From the NCBI GenBank assembly GCA_943735955.1, contig OX030958.1, positions 11,267,626 to 11,331,625 on the forward strand: a stretch of 64,000 nt of DNA, given 5' to 3'. A program made the position numbers and the translations under genes. Shown piece by piece: positions 13,301 through 27,400 of this stretch; position 1 is the stretch's first letter; every line of letters begins with the position of its first letter. Source of the DNA: Piscicola geometra. Taxonomy: Eukaryota; Annelida; Clitellata; Hirudinida; Piscicolidae. The notes under the pieces were generated by a model. It was given only the letters and a program-made list of their open reading frames with translations. It did not search any database and was not told where the DNA came from.

Positions 13301-16300
13301 GTGAAATCTTTTCTTTATTTTAATGCAAAATTAGTCAAAATGTTCTCTTTCAGACAAATAGGTTTGTTCTTCTTTTATTAAAAACTGTATTTCTTAGGTT
13401 AATTAAATTTTAAAATATTGATAGAACACAGTGAAAAAACAACTTTCTGTATTTAGGTGCAAAAAAATCCACTCGATTTTGGTCTGAAAGGCTTTCGGAA
13501 GTTTGAAGCATAAATGATGGAGAGGAAGTCTTATTAGATTATATTGTCATGGAAGCTATGTTTCACACGTGCTGTTCTATAGAACATATTACATTTTAAA
13601 GTCTCTACACCACTTTGTGTTAGGCTTTAAAAATAAAAGAGTGATTGTCCGAGCACTTTATATTAGCAGTTATATTTATTTCACTACTGAAAAACTTGTT
13701 TGCAAAGTTAGTATGTTTTAGATAATTTATTATTCAAACACTTGCTTGAAGCTTATAATACAATTTTTAAAATATGTAAAATGTTTTATCAAATCAAACT
13801 AACAATTCACAAAAAAGAATTTATTTAAAAAATATAAAGAAATAAATTTTATTTATGTGAGATTAATACTCTTGGAAGCTAATGAATGCATTATCCTAGT
13901 GAGCCGTTGAAGGATTATCTTCCTTCATCTCATTGCCTTCCGTCATTTTGTTAATAATCTAGAGATAAACTCTTCGAATGAACGGGTAGCGAAATGGGTC
14001 GAAAATGAGCATTTTATTGTAGCTTGAGAATAGTTTCGTTAAATTTGAGAGTTAAATATCATGCAAGAAAATACTCAGTTTTTCAACATATTCTAGCTTA
14101 TACTCCCCTTGATACACTTTTCATAAAGTATATTTTATGTTATTCAATAATATTTTCATAGGTATTGAAAAATACTTGCTTTATGTTTTTCCCCTAAATT
14201 TTTTCAAACTATTATTATAATTCAATAGTCAATATTCATACGCGTGCATTATATATTTACCATTTTTAGTGATTTTAAAAAAATGATTGAAAGATTGAAA
14301 TTTTTTTTATATTCGTAAAACGTTTATTTAAATGTTGAGCATTCGAGACACAGCATTCAAATGCATCAAATCCCTCCAGTGTTCCGCTGATCAACAACCT
14401 TCCTCCTCAAACTATCAGCAAGATAGTCGATTCATTGGAGGAGGTGAATTTCGAAATGGGAGACTATATCATAAGACAAGACCAGCCGGGTGACACCTTC
14501 TATATCATCTCCAGAGGCAGTGTTCGTAGTTACATAGTTTTATGCTTTTTTGGTTTTTTTAATCTTTCGAAATTCAAAGCATAAAATACATTTTTAAGCC
14601 AGTTGTACTTGAAAAGTCTTTGGTGCAGAATGAGTGTTATATTATTTGTATAGGTTTTGGCAACTGGAAAAAATATGTTCGGAAAAGCAACGATGGGTGA
14701 AATTGATTTTATTAGTTTTTTAATTAAAACTTACATAACAACAAAATTAATCGAGCGTTATAATTAAAGTTACTCATTTTGGAAATATTCGAAAAAAATC
14801 GGAAATAATAAAATGGGAAAAAAATGTTTACGGATAGTGATGGAAGGGTCAATATTAACTGCGAATTAAACGATTAGAACTAACTAATCAAGGCCAGAAA
14901 TAATTGAAAAACCAAACAAAGATAGACACGATTGTAAGTATTAAAGAAATTAAGTAAAAAAAATCACAAAAATAGAGAATCAATGAACTAAAAAAAAAAA
15001 TAACTAAAAATGAAAAAGTAAAAAAAACACAATCTAGTGAGCAAATTGGAATAAACATTAAAAAACCTTTTTCAAACGGTACAAATCTCAAAAAAAACAT
15101 GGTAAAACTTTTCATAAGACACAAAAATACCGTCAACACACGTCAAAGCATGAATACAAACACAAATAATCGCAGGTGATGGTGACAAAACAGAAAGCCG
15201 GCGAGACTGAGAGCACAATTGTATGCACTCTTAACAAGGGACAGTATTTCGGAGAGCTTGCGTTGGAAACGTACGTTTTAAAAAGACACGTTCCTGTACC
15301 ATTAATAGTATAATTTTTTTCTGAAAACTTTGAACCAACACTCTATTTGCTAAAGCACGTTTCAGCAATCAATACGACATACTAGTTTTTTTTCTTTAAA
15401 AAAACACTTAACTAGTGAAAATTGAAAAAACGATTTTTAATTGAAATTGTCACAATTGTACATATTTTTAATACTCGATAGTTAATTTAAATAACAAAAA
15501 AAGGTTCAAATTGTATTCAACCTTGAAAAAACATCCTCATAATTTCATTTTTCTATAACAGTTCAAGTTTCTCCACAATCAGTATTTTCCATTTGAGTGC
15601 CTTTGTGTTTTTAAAACTAAAAAAGAATAGTGAAATGTCATTAAAGAGAACTATATAGGAAATAAAAAGTTAAACCTTAATGACATTGAACTTAAAACTA
15701 CTATAAATTGCAGTACAAAAGAATAGTTGGATTTTTAACAATTATTTTTGAATTTAAAACTCATGTTTCAATAATAATAGTAATACATCAATAAAAAAAA
15801 CAAAAATATGAAATAAACTAATTATTTTTTGATTGGATGGCATATCATGTTTTAAGATGCGTATAAAAGTATGAGAAATCACAAAATCTTTGTAACAAAT
15901 AAACGTCACGAAACTTTTACATAAGCAATTTACACGCAGGGCTGTGAAACCTATGTATCGTCGAAAATCCTTTTTCAAATGTAGATTTAAGATGAGGCTT
16001 ACCAGAAGATCAAGTTTTGATTCTCATTTTATCCCTCGCAAGAGGTTTATGACCTTACAAGTTATAGTACAATTTTAATTTTTTTCTAATTTCAACATTG
16101 ATTGAGTCAATTTGTATGAAATATTGTTTGATAAAGATTACTTTTGAGCTTAGATGGAGATTTCAATTGAGTTTTCTGAATCTTCGTGAGTATGTTTTCG
16201 TGAGAAAAATACGTTTCTTTTTATAACTAAATAACTTTCGTGATCAAATTCTTTGAAAAAATTCATAGCGATACCGTCTAGATTTATATCAGCTTTTTAT

Positions 16301-19300
16301 TAGATCCGTATTTTATAGTAGCCTTTTGCTAATGTTTCGAATTTAAAAATGTAATAATAGCTTACTTTTTGAAAAAAGTTTAGTTCAAAAAAACAAATAA
16401 ATTATTTAAAAAATTATGTTAAAAAAGTAATACTCAAAATGTCTTCTCGGTTTCTCGAAACTTTTCAAAATTGAAAAAATGTAACAAATAAATTTTTTAA
16501 GTTGTATTTTTTTCCAAATTTTGTTTGTTTTGGAAAAACTTCTGTAACTTAAACTTTCGTTTTTCAAAATTTAATAAATTATTTGAGCACAAAACAAATC
16601 AAAAGTTAAAAAATCGTTTATAAAAAAAGATGGTTGGCTCATCAAAGCCATTGTACAAAATGTTTTAAGAGAAAAGTGAGAATAAATCCTTATTTAGTTA
16701 TTGATTCAAACACATGCTCGCTCCAACAGTGAAGAAAAAAGATCCGCCAACATCATAGCTTGCAGTCATGACGGCGTGACTTGCTTGGTCTTGGAAAGAG
16801 AGTATGTACACTGAAAATATTTTTGTTTTGTTTAAATTTATAAAAAAAAGTGTTAAATAATCACCTTTCATGAGAGAATGTTCTCATTTTGAAAGCATGT
16901 TGGAAAATTCTTAACACCTTCTATGACATTTGAATGTTGGCGTTAGTTTGGAATTCATTATTCCTTTCCTTGAATAAATATTTAAACACATAATGTACCA
17001 GAGCTTACAAACAACTTATCGGGAAAACTGGATACCTCAGACCTTCTTCTGTGGACTTTTACGAACAAGATAACGATACTGAAGTGTCTGTAGAATATTG
17101 CTGTTTGTTATATAAACATTAATACTTTTCAAGACGGATTAATAATTAATATTGTCTTTGCGAATTGTATTATTTTTGTTTCTTATGAATGAAAACATCT
17201 TTAAAATTTTTCCTGCAATTTTCGTATATTTAAAAAATGTTAATTTCTTGTTTTCCCGCAGAAGCAGAGGCGTGCAAGATGACATGAGTAAGCTGAGACT
17301 CAGTGAACTGAGTGTCAAGGCCGTTATTGGTCTCGGAGGCTTCGGCCGCGTTGAAATGGTTTAACAATGTTTTCGTTCAGTGCGCCCTTTATTTTACCTT
17401 CTGAATGAGTTTACTTTTTATATATAAAAAAAGAATTCTGCAAACTCTACATGTATGGAATGAGATTTTAAAATAAATGGCGATGTAATTATTAAGTATT
17501 CTTTATAGATATGTCTTTATACTTTGTTTTATAAATTTTGAACAATTCAAAAGAATTTTAAAATGAAGAAATTTAAAGTAATCCAAAAATTCTGAAATTA
17601 CACAAAGGTGGTGCTTAAAAAGAAAAACAAGATTGAATTGATGGCTTTGAAAAGGATGTCAAAAAGCCATATTGTGCAGACTGCGCAGCAAGAACACGTG
17701 ATGAATGAACGGCAAATTCTAGCTGAAATCAATTGTTCCTTCATCGTGAAGTATTTTCTTTCCAACACTTATTCGAATTCAATTGAGATTTATGTCTTGT
17801 TTTAAATATAATTTTTGAGAAAAAAAAATATTTGATTTATACATAATTAAGTAATTCAAATAAAAATTAAATATATCAAAAACAGTTTTAGTTTCTAATG
17901 AGATGACAACATATTGTGAAAGGTTGTTCAAGACTTTCAAGGACAGCAAGTACTTGTACTTGCTGATGGAACTGGGTCGAGGAGGAGAGCTGTGGTCTCT
18001 TCTCAGAGACAAGTTTGAGCTGTTAATCTGTTTGGAAAACAGAACCATCTATTCATCTTTTTAATTGCACAAATTAATTTTTTTATTTTGAACTTGATAA
18101 AGTATATTACATTCATTTATAAGAATTTTTTAAACGTAAAATTCTTGTTTAACATCAACCTATTTGCAGAACTGCGTTCGACTCACAAACCACCCGTTTT
18201 TACACCGCATGCGTGATTGAGGCTCTTTCCTATCTACACCAACGTAAAATCGTTTTCCGAGACATCAAGCCGGAGAATCTGGTTCTTGATGAGATAGGAT
18301 ACGTCAAACTAGTTTGTTCTTTCGATTTGAAAATTTAAATTTATTCAAATAATAAAAATTGTGTAAGTTTTTCGATTTTATACTTTGTTTCAAAAATTTT
18401 ATATTCTAAAAAAACTTTTTTTCAGTCAATAGTCCGTAAAAATGTTTTTAATCGCTTGAGTAATAAAAATGAAAATTTGTGTAAACAAACCTTTCAGGTC
18501 GATTTTGGATTCGCCAAGAAGATCAAGGCAGGTCAAAAGACATTCACATTTTGCGGAACGCCTGAGTACGTGTCTCCAGAAGTAATATTGAACAGGGGAC
18601 ATGACTTTGCCACTGACTATTGGTCTTTGGGCATTTTGATCTTTGAACTTCACACAGGAAAGTATGATTTATTGAATCATTTTTATGTTTGAATAATTAA
18701 AAATGTTCTAAAAAAGCTGAAAATGTGTTAACCAAGCATTTTAGCATGCTTTTTAAATAATATTTTAAATATATGCTTTATAAAACCTATGTGAAAATAA
18801 GCAAAAAAAAACTTATAAAAGATTTAAACTATAAAATTAAAATTGTATTAAACACTGAAAGCTTTTATTTTAATCAAACCAAATGAAACCCATCCGTATT
18901 TTCGAAACAGTCCGCCCTTCAACGGACAAGATCACATGAAGACGTACAAAAAGGTCCTCAAGGGCATTGATATGGTAGAGTTTCCCAAGTGTTTCAACAA
19001 ACTAGCCCAGCAACTAGTAAAGCAGCTCTGCAAGTACGACATTAAACAAATTTTCTTCCTTTTTTCAGCTATGAGTTTTATCTTTCACTGACTTCATTAA
19101 ACTCGCGGTCTGGTGAAATTCGTCCATCTGGTGGTCTTAGCGACAAAAGTCAAAAAGACCAATACGCTTAGTCGGTGCGGAAAGCTGGCAGTAAACTTTG
19201 AGTATAATACATAGTATTTAAAACTTTTTTTTTCAAAGTTAAAATTTTTTTTGCAGTCACTAGAACTTTCTTTCCGGAGCCATTGCTAATACCCTTCATG

Positions 19301-19959
19301 AGTTTTTAAAACAAACAGCTTTTTTAAAAAAAACCCATTCAAAAATACATGAAAAATGCATAATTAAACAAGGAAAAACATTTTTTCTCTATCTGTCACT
19401 CAGTTTACCTTTAAAGTGTGAAAGTCTATCGCCATGACTGCATTATATGTTTTAATTATGTTTTTTTTAACTTTTAAAAAATACATATTTTTGAATTAAA
19501 CATTTATCAAAATTTTATTTTTTAACCCGATTAAAAATAATATATAAACTGTTGAAAAAACATTAAAAATATTCTTAGAAACATACCAAACGAGAGACTA
19601 GGGTGCGGCAGTAACGGCCTGAAAGCGATCAGAAAACATAAGTGGTATGATGGCTTCAACTGGGAAGGTCTGAAAAAAATGACTATTCCAGCCCCTTATC
19701 TACCCGCGGTGAGCAAGTTTATGTGCTATATTAGATTATTCTAATCGAGACCAACAATGAAAAAACAGGGATGTTATAATATAGAGTTACCAGTATTTAA
19801 TATTCATGGAAAAATGTATAACACATGAAAACTAAACTGTTAAATTGATCGATTTTGCAGCTAATGAGTGAGACTTGTCTCCCTCGCTTGGATTACACCA
19901 TTGACGACGTGAAGATGGAAGCGTCCGATGATTTGAGTGGATGGGATGCAGGCTTTTAG
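7320..19959 (+). CDS. PRKG1: cGMP-dependent protein kinase (PKG), complete
   Basis: Cytosolic serine/threonine kinase activated by cGMP. Seventeen exons join in phase to 751 residues: 7320-7634, 7761-7912, 8317-8483, 11737-11850, 12024-12129, 14380-14521, 15176-15270, 16730-16801, 17002-17106, 17262-17358, 17608-17750, 17923-18012, 18170-18311, 18498-18661, 18911-19033, 19579-19708, 19861-19959. Residues 1-70 form a leucine-zipper-like coiled coil for dimerisation. An inhibitory KRLAVSAES segment follows near 125. cGMP site A has [17 protein letters not shown]. Site B has [16 protein letters not shown]. The kinase domain has [25 protein letters not shown] and [10 protein letters not shown] with an activation-loop Thr, and ends GWDAGF. 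All key residues are present. FRD replaces the more usual YRD. The start is the ATG at 7320. The donor at 17106 (GTTATA) is the weakest border and was chosen to keep phase. Length is close to animal PKG I (about 670-690), with a longer N-terminus. Confidence 0.93.
8484..11736 (+). other. large PKG intron, no other gene seen
   Basis: The 3.25-kb intron between the exon ending in the first cGMP-site beta strands and the exon encoding the site A phosphate cassette. It is AT-rich, with no supportable exon, RNA gene or repeat family. Confidence 0.5.
12130..14379 (+). other. PKG intron, no other gene seen
   Basis: A 2.25-kb intron between the two cyclic-nucleotide-binding domains. A short open frame at 12664-12858 has no splice context or recognisable motif and is not called. 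Confidence 0.45.
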
Positions 19960-20332
19960 AGCATTCGAAACATTGTATTTTGTCTCTTCCTATTTTGATT
20001 TGAAAAAAGTATTAATTGGAAATATTGAATGTGGTTAAATACTTACAAACTTGAATATTTAAAAGGTTGATTTTTGATTTAACAAAAAACCATTATTATT
20101 TTTCTATAATCATATTTTTCGTGAAGTTTTTGTGTGATTATAATTTTATAAGAATTTGCAAACAAAAATGTGTTGTATATATGGGTAAGTGTGTGTGTTT
20201 GAGATATAGATAAAAAACTATTTATATATTGAGAGTGTGATTAAGTATTTGCCGCTTATTGGGCTTGTGAATCCTTTAATCAAAAAAACAAACGTAAGCA
20301 TGTCAAACAGTGTTCCCGTTTTCTACTTCTGT

Positions 20333-20338
20333 AATAAA
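20333..20338 (+). terminator. candidate polyadenylation signal of PKG
   Basis: AATAAA 374 bases after the PKG stop codon (19957-19959). It is a plausible 3' end, but the hexamer is frequent in this AT-rich DNA. Confidence 0.3.
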
Positions 20339-20339
20339 A

Positions 20340-22019
20340 TTCTTCGAAACATGTTTTATTAGCTATAAAATAATAATGTTTCCTTCTACGATTAATGTTT
20401 GTTTAACATGTAAAGAAATGGCGAAAATGGATTTTCAAGTTGAGTTATTATACTTCAGTTTCGATAAACCAGCATCTGAACTCTATATCTTGTAGTGCCG
20501 TCTAAAGTAAAATGGCAAATACCAATCCACACTCCCAGTATTGAAGCATATATCAATTAGATCTGTTGCTAATATTTGCTCTGTGTTTGCTTTGGGCTTG
20601 ATAATGGGAGTATTAAATACTCTTTGTTTGGTGGAAGAATCTAAAAATAACGACGTTACATCTGTTCAAATTGAAACTATCAACAAATAGGCGGAATTTT
20701 TTGCAAGCATCCATATTTTTCGTAAACACTAATTATTTTTTATTATTTAATTTTTTACGCAATTTTATGAAATAAAATTTCGTGCTATCGACATTAAGGG
20801 TTTTTATACCATGTTTACTATTTGTATTTTTTCGGCCGAATAGCTTGTTCTTGTAGATTTTTGGCCAAACAATTATAACCAAGTATTCAATACAGTTATA
20901 AAATTAACCGAATATGAAACTTTAAATACAATACAATACAATAAATACAATAATTTTCAAATAATTATTTAAACACATTTTTTAATTATTTTTATTTATT
21001 TATATACTGAAGTAAATGAATTATTAGAAATATTTAAGATGTATATTTTAACTCTACTTTTTTCTAGTTTTGGTTTGATGTTGTTCAAATAACACGTAAA
21101 ATACAATATAGCTTTAGAATGCACATATATTCTACCGACACTCAATTTAATCAATTTTTTAGAGCTTTTGCTTGTCTAGATTTAACTTTGGAAAAAAACT
21201 AATTATGTTAATACTTAAAAAAAGTAATTTATTATTTGCTTGTGGTTTTTTCCCATTTTTTAGGCCTAAGCATGTGTCAGAATAACACCTGAAAATTAAA
21301 AAAATAGCTTCAACTATTTTTGTGGAATTCAAGACAATTTCATTTATTAACTCATTCAAAAAAAATTCAAAAGCAATTTTAAAAACTTTTGAGGAATGGT
21401 TTCAATTGATAAATATAAAATTTGAGTAACTTACTTGTTATATTTTCAAGCAATTATTTTCTGTTATTCATTCATTTTGGTTTGAGCTTTTACGTTAGCA
21501 ACCTGTTCAATGCTAATAGAGGCGAGAATATCATTACACAAACTTTTTTTTGCTAATACTAATTTTTTTAATTACTTTGATTGAGTGTATACCAGTATAA
21601 CTTCTTAGCTTTTTGCACCAACATCATTTTATTTTATCTGTTGATGTGAACTTTAATAATAAATAATAATTCTTGACGCAATTGAACGAAAATTTCGATA
21701 AATTTTAAATAACATTATGCCTGGAAATTTTTTTTGACTAATTTCTTTGGCAATAATATTGAATATTGTTCCAATCTTATTCTTTATATGTAAAATTCGA
21801 CTTTTATTTTTACTTTTTTTTCCAACTATTATTGAAATAGTAAAAATTTGATTGAGTAGATATAAATGTTATCTAGATATTTTAAGTCGTTAACAGTTAT
21901 TATTTCCTTAATCTTTATAGTAAATAATTTAGAAAACATTTTCAGTCTGAAGGAAAATGTTTATAAAAAACCTTTTAGCTTTTTTAGTGTTTTAATAAAA
22001 TGAAAGCGTTTAATTTTAG
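20340..22019. other. AT-rich intergenic sequence
   Basis: Between the PKG 3' end and the next candidate exons. It contains short AATAC repeats near 20930-20950. No gene can be supported. Confidence 0.4.
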
Positions 22020-24499
22020 ATTTTCCAAGACCATGAGGGCTTCGAGACTTATTTTGTTACAAATGCAGGTGTGTATTGCATTTAAAAAAATTATAACTAA
22101 GCTTCAAAATCTCCATAAAATATTTATTAATATAAACCATAAGATATTTTTAATTAGTTCAGCATAGAAGTTCTGAATATTAATTTTAGGAAAAAATGAT
22201 TTCAATTGAATTTATAAAAACCTAGTTGAAGACCAAAGGTATTATCTTTTATTTCATAAATGTCACTAAAACTACTGAGAAAATGTATAAAAAATCAATA
22301 ACAGCAGTATGTTTTTTGAAAAGAAATACATTTAAAATTAATTTTCATAAGTTTCATGGTCAAAACGATTATTAATTTTTTATTCAACAGCATTCAACTT
22401 TAAATTCGAACAAATTCATGAAGAACAAGAAAAGAGCAAAAGATAAGTACAACTTTCATTAAATCCATTAATATTTTTTTAATGTATGCATTTTAATAAA
22501 TGGAAGTTTTTCTCTTTAAAAATAACTAATTTTTTAAAATTATTTGTTAACTATTAATAATAAAATTTAAAGAACGGAATATACGAAGAATAGGATAAAT
22601 GAATAAGAAAATCTAAATTTAGAAAAAATAACATGCATGTAACTTGTTTTAAGTTGTAGTGGAAGCTCGGTAGTGCCTCATGATTTCATTAGAATTAACT
22701 TTTCACTTTAACATTGTAAAACAAGCTATTTCTAATGAATAGATGGTTTTAAAAAAAAGAATTGTTTTCATTGAAAACCAGTATTCGACAAAGCTTAACT
22801 TTTTTTTCTCGACTTTTGAAAATTTAAAACTATTAAACTTCACGAATGCTGAAACAGTTTCAAAAATACAATATGAAAGTTCATGAGTTACATATTGAAA
22901 TGTAATCATGGCCAAAACATCATATACGACGAATAAGAATATGAAATATTAATTAGAAGAAACCCCCCATGTCGTTCATTCAATTGTATATTATTTTAAA
23001 ATCGCACAAAAACACGTTCTCAAAATATTACGTCAATTAGTTTAATTGTTTCGGTGTTTTAGTGTTTATCCCCAACTAACTTGGTTTTCATTTTTTTAGT
23101 TTTGAGCCTTGTCTTTTGATACATTTCAGAATGAAATGATTTACAATTATTTTATTCATCTTTTTGTTGGTTTTTCTATTTCCTTATATCTTCAAGTTTT
23201 GAAAAACTATTAATTAAAGGATAAGTTTAATTAAACTCTTTACTATTCATAATGCTATTCTTCAATTTGTGTGAGTTTCACATTCTTTCAATCTCCATGG
23301 GGCAGTTTTTTAACTAATGAACAAATTTTGCCAACTGAAAATAATTTCCTTGAGATTTTTGCCGAGGGAATGAGCTCGTTTAAAGAGTCTTTGTACCTGG
23401 AATTTAGGAGATAATAGGATTAAACATAAATCAACATACCGTGAGTAAATTATTGAAAAGCTAGTAAAGATATTTAAGTAAGCTTTTATGATAAAACAAT
23501 AATAACATGGGTTTTAAACTTTTATCGACTTCAAGTTAGTAATTTCATAAACTGTGATTTTGGTAGATTTACTTGTAGTAGACAGCAATGAAAAGGTCAA
23601 TGAAGATGCAAACTACTAGGAAACATAGAGTGAAGTCATCAAATCCACCATCTTTCACTTTTAAATCGTCTGGAAATTGATTTTTAAAACTAAATAAAAG
23701 GAATTCGTAATTTTTAACATTTTCTTAAAATATCTTTTTTTTATTTACTTTGTTAACTTTGAAGAAACTCACGCTAGTTTTCAATTAGAATATTAATCGA
23801 ATATATTTTTTTCTTCTCATTTTGGAAAATAAAACGCACAGCATAAAATAGAAGAAAAACTTTTGTTAAATAAATCTAATTATACCTTTTAATTTCACAT
23901 AATTTTTAATTTACTTATTTGAAAAAACATTGAAATTTTTTTTAAACTTCTAACTTGCTAATCTTAATCATCAATGCATCAACGCTTTCATCTTTCGAGA
24001 TTTAATTAAAGGATGCAAAAAAAAACTAAGTAAGTTTAAAATAGTTGAAAAGTATGCTTACTTTTTTTTCATGATCCAAAACATAGTACGAAGATTAAAG
24101 CCTTAGGAAAGCCTTATGGAAATGTTTCAAAAAGGGTTGACCACTTAAACGCAAAACAAGCCATATAAAAAGTCAGTGAACAAACTGTATTTTTTGAAAA
24201 TATTACAATTTTTCCAATCTTTTAATCTTTTTCTTTTTAAATTAATTTTTATAAACTAGAGAATAATAAAACAGCACACAAACGCAATTTATTTGGAAGA
24301 CAAATATTAAATGTTGGCTTCCACATAAAAACATGTACGTTACTCGAATGTTTACCTAATAAACGTAAAGAAAGTTCTTGTGTGTTCAATTCAAGTTACA
24401 TGTGCTTTTTAAATAATTTAAAACGTAGTTTTTCTGTCTTTCGAAAGGTTTAAGCTGGCTCAGAAGATTACAGACATTGGATACACTCCAAGCTTATGA
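22020..24499 (+). CDS. candidate three-exon gene for a small basic protein
   Basis: Three short exons with good borders join in phase. 22020-22068: acceptor ATTTTAG, donor GTGTGT, with an internal ATG at 22033. 22391-22446: acceptor TTCAACAG, donor GTACAA. 24448-24499: acceptor CTTTCGAAAG, ending in TGA at 24497-24499. From the ATG the product is 47 residues: it starts MRASRLILLQMQ, is lysine-rich in the middle (NKFMKNKKRAKDK) and ends ITDIGYTPSL. If earlier exons exist, the first exon would start in phase 2. I do not recognise the family. It overlaps the 3' end of the minus-strand alpha2/delta gene. Short exons can align by chance, so confidence is low. Confidence 0.3.
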
Positions 24500-27400
24500 A
24501 TGTCAATATAACCTAAAATGTTAGTTATTTTTACATGAAAAATGTTTTCAAAATTAAATGTATGTACCACTTTAATAAATTATTTGTAGAAAAGACCGAT
24601 AAATTTATTTTAATAATCAGTTTTTATTGCTTTTTACGAAGGGTAATTTAATTTGTTGGACCTGCAACTTAAGGGTCACCAGTTTGAATCCCTGTTCAGC
24701 CAACCGTGAGCTATCATATACCTAGTGTATATGATGCGGTGTTTCACGACTTATATCGTGTGAGTGGCGCCTCAGTTGCGTGCCTTGGCGCATTAAAAAT
24801 ACGCATTATTATTATTTATTTATTAGGTTAGTTTTTTTTCTTCTCTTTTATCAAATAAAAATAAGTTAAATAAAACAACATAAATTTAAAACTTTAGATA
24901 TCTTTCTTAATACTTTATTCATTTATATTTCTGTTTCTTATTTTTCAACTAAAACCATTATATTGTTTCTAATTTTTAATAAAAAAATATTTACATTTTT
25001 AAATTAAAATTTATTTTACTCATCTCGAGATTTCAAGTGAATCATCATATTTCCAAAGTTAAAACGTGGCAATGACCTAGTCTTATATTTAAAAACACTT
25101 TTTTTTAATCTGGAAAAAATGTAGACTAAATTATTTATTAAATTTTATTTATATTAATTTAATTCATTAATATCATCAAAAAATTAGTGTTTAATTCATA
25201 ATCAAATTTTTTCAGATTCTCAAACCTGTAGAATTTCCCACCCACTCTTCACAGTATTCACCACCCCATCCTTCTGTGCATCTGTCAAATATAATTTGTT
25301 ATTCAAAATAAAGTTCTAGGTGTTTTCATAGATACTCAACTATATATTTATTTATGAACTTTTTTTATTGAAATTTATAAAATAAATTTAAAATGTAACA
25401 ATGTCTAAACTTGTTTTCTCAAAGCCTAATGTTTGTCAAACAACTTTATAATGGCGTTTTCCACATAGTTCAATTATATGTTTGCATAAAACAATAAGTG
25501 CGTATGCATTTTTTTTCTTCATGCAGACAAAAAAGAAATTTTTTTCTATGTTAAACTAATAAAATAAGTCTTTTTAATAATATAATATAATATATTTCAA
25601 AATGTTAAAAATAATTTTTTTAAATAAATAAAAGTGTATTATAATATAAAATTATATTTTTTATTAATTTAAATACTAAATTTAAAGATTTAAAAACATT
25701 GAGAAACTTGAAAACTGTATTATCAATCAAATCCAGAATAAACTCATAAACTGAAGACTCAGCGAATAAAGCACTCACAGACAAAAGGTCCTGGAGCGGT
25801 TGTTGAACATGATGTTGCCCATACAACTCGATTTATTTTCACAAATTCTGGCCGACGCTTCAGCTTCCGTGCATGCGCGCAAAGTCTGCATCTGGAGGAA
25901 AAACTTGTAACTTTAAAAAAGTCTAAAAATAAAAACGAATCAAAAATATTTTTTATTTTCTAATTTAATAGTAACCTGCTTGAAGCAATAAATATTTTAA
26001 TTTACAATGCACAATGTAGTATTTCATATAAAGTGAAAAACCACAAAATGAAAATGGAATATCAACGAATTACACGTTTCCAACACTTCAATGAAGACAT
26101 CACGTACAAAGTAAATAAATTTGCTTCCAAAGAAAAAAATTAAATTGTGTTAATTAAATTCGATATGAAAATTAATTAAACAGTGAATCTTTTGGGACAA
26201 AATGGGTGACTTGAAATGTAACAAAATTTTTATAACATTATAATCACTCCACAAATTAACGTATAATGAAGTATCAGCGTACACGTTTCCCATAACCGCT
26301 CAGCCCGTAAGAAAAAAAGCTTGAGTTTTTTTCGGTGGTGCCAATCTCTTAGAAATGTAAGCTTCTAGCGTCTGTAGGAATCGAACCCACGAGCTATAGC
26401 TATAAGCCACTCGGGCACACGTTCATCTAATATCTACGTATTTTTAGATTTTTAATAACTATTTCATTAGAAAAAAATTATACAACAAAATATAATTTTC
26501 AAAAATTTGTTTTTGATATTAATATTATTGCGGAAATACTAAAATGATAAATATAAAGAAATGTATTATCGACATATGAATTTGAGTACTGCCATGTACC
26601 GAATAACTCCAGGGCTATTATAAATATTTTTTTAAAAAGCAAATGGATCTAAAAATTCAAACTAAATAACACATTTTAATTATATGAGCTAATCAGGCTG
26701 AGTCACTGTGTTTGAATGAAAACTAAATGATATTAAGTATCGTTTTATTTAAAATATCCCCTGGTGTCAGTTTACTTTTTGCGTTATCAAGAACAAAAAT
26801 CAACTTTTAAAGTTTTTTTAAATATGATTTTTCAGTGTGTTTATATTTTTAAAGAATGAATACAGTTTTTAAATATATTTTTCTATCTTATATTTAAAAA
26901 AATCTAGAATAACTTATTTTTTGATTTCAGAAACAAAGTTAAAACTTAACAAACCAGATGCAAAGGAGTATCTCCCATATCATTTTCGTACTTCATTTTC
27001 CCTAATTCTGCAATCAAACGAGTACATAAGTTGGTTTCGAAAAATAATTTTATAACGTAACCAAAATAGATTGAATAAAATTGAGCATTAATAATTATGT
27101 TTTTTTATATTTATTTTAAAGGTTTCCACTTATATTCTGAATATATTACGTGCAGATCGACACGGTTCAGTGTCCGAATCTTCGAAGTCAAAATATCCTC
27201 CGCTGGTTTTCTGATCTTTTATGCACCTCCGATACTCACATGAGCCCTTCTCTTCTGTGGGAAAGTTGATCGTGACGTGGGAAGATTGATTGGAGGGAAA
27301 AGTAGATTAAGAAAACTTTTAAGCCAAGCATTCGAATTGATTGGTTAATGTATAATGGATGTAACTTTTTATGGTTTTAGATACTTTCTATGAAATATAA

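Noticed and set aside
14888..15978. Short AT-rich ORFs in PKG introns
   Set aside because: Phe/Lys/Ile-rich text typical of random AT-rich DNA, with no splice support.
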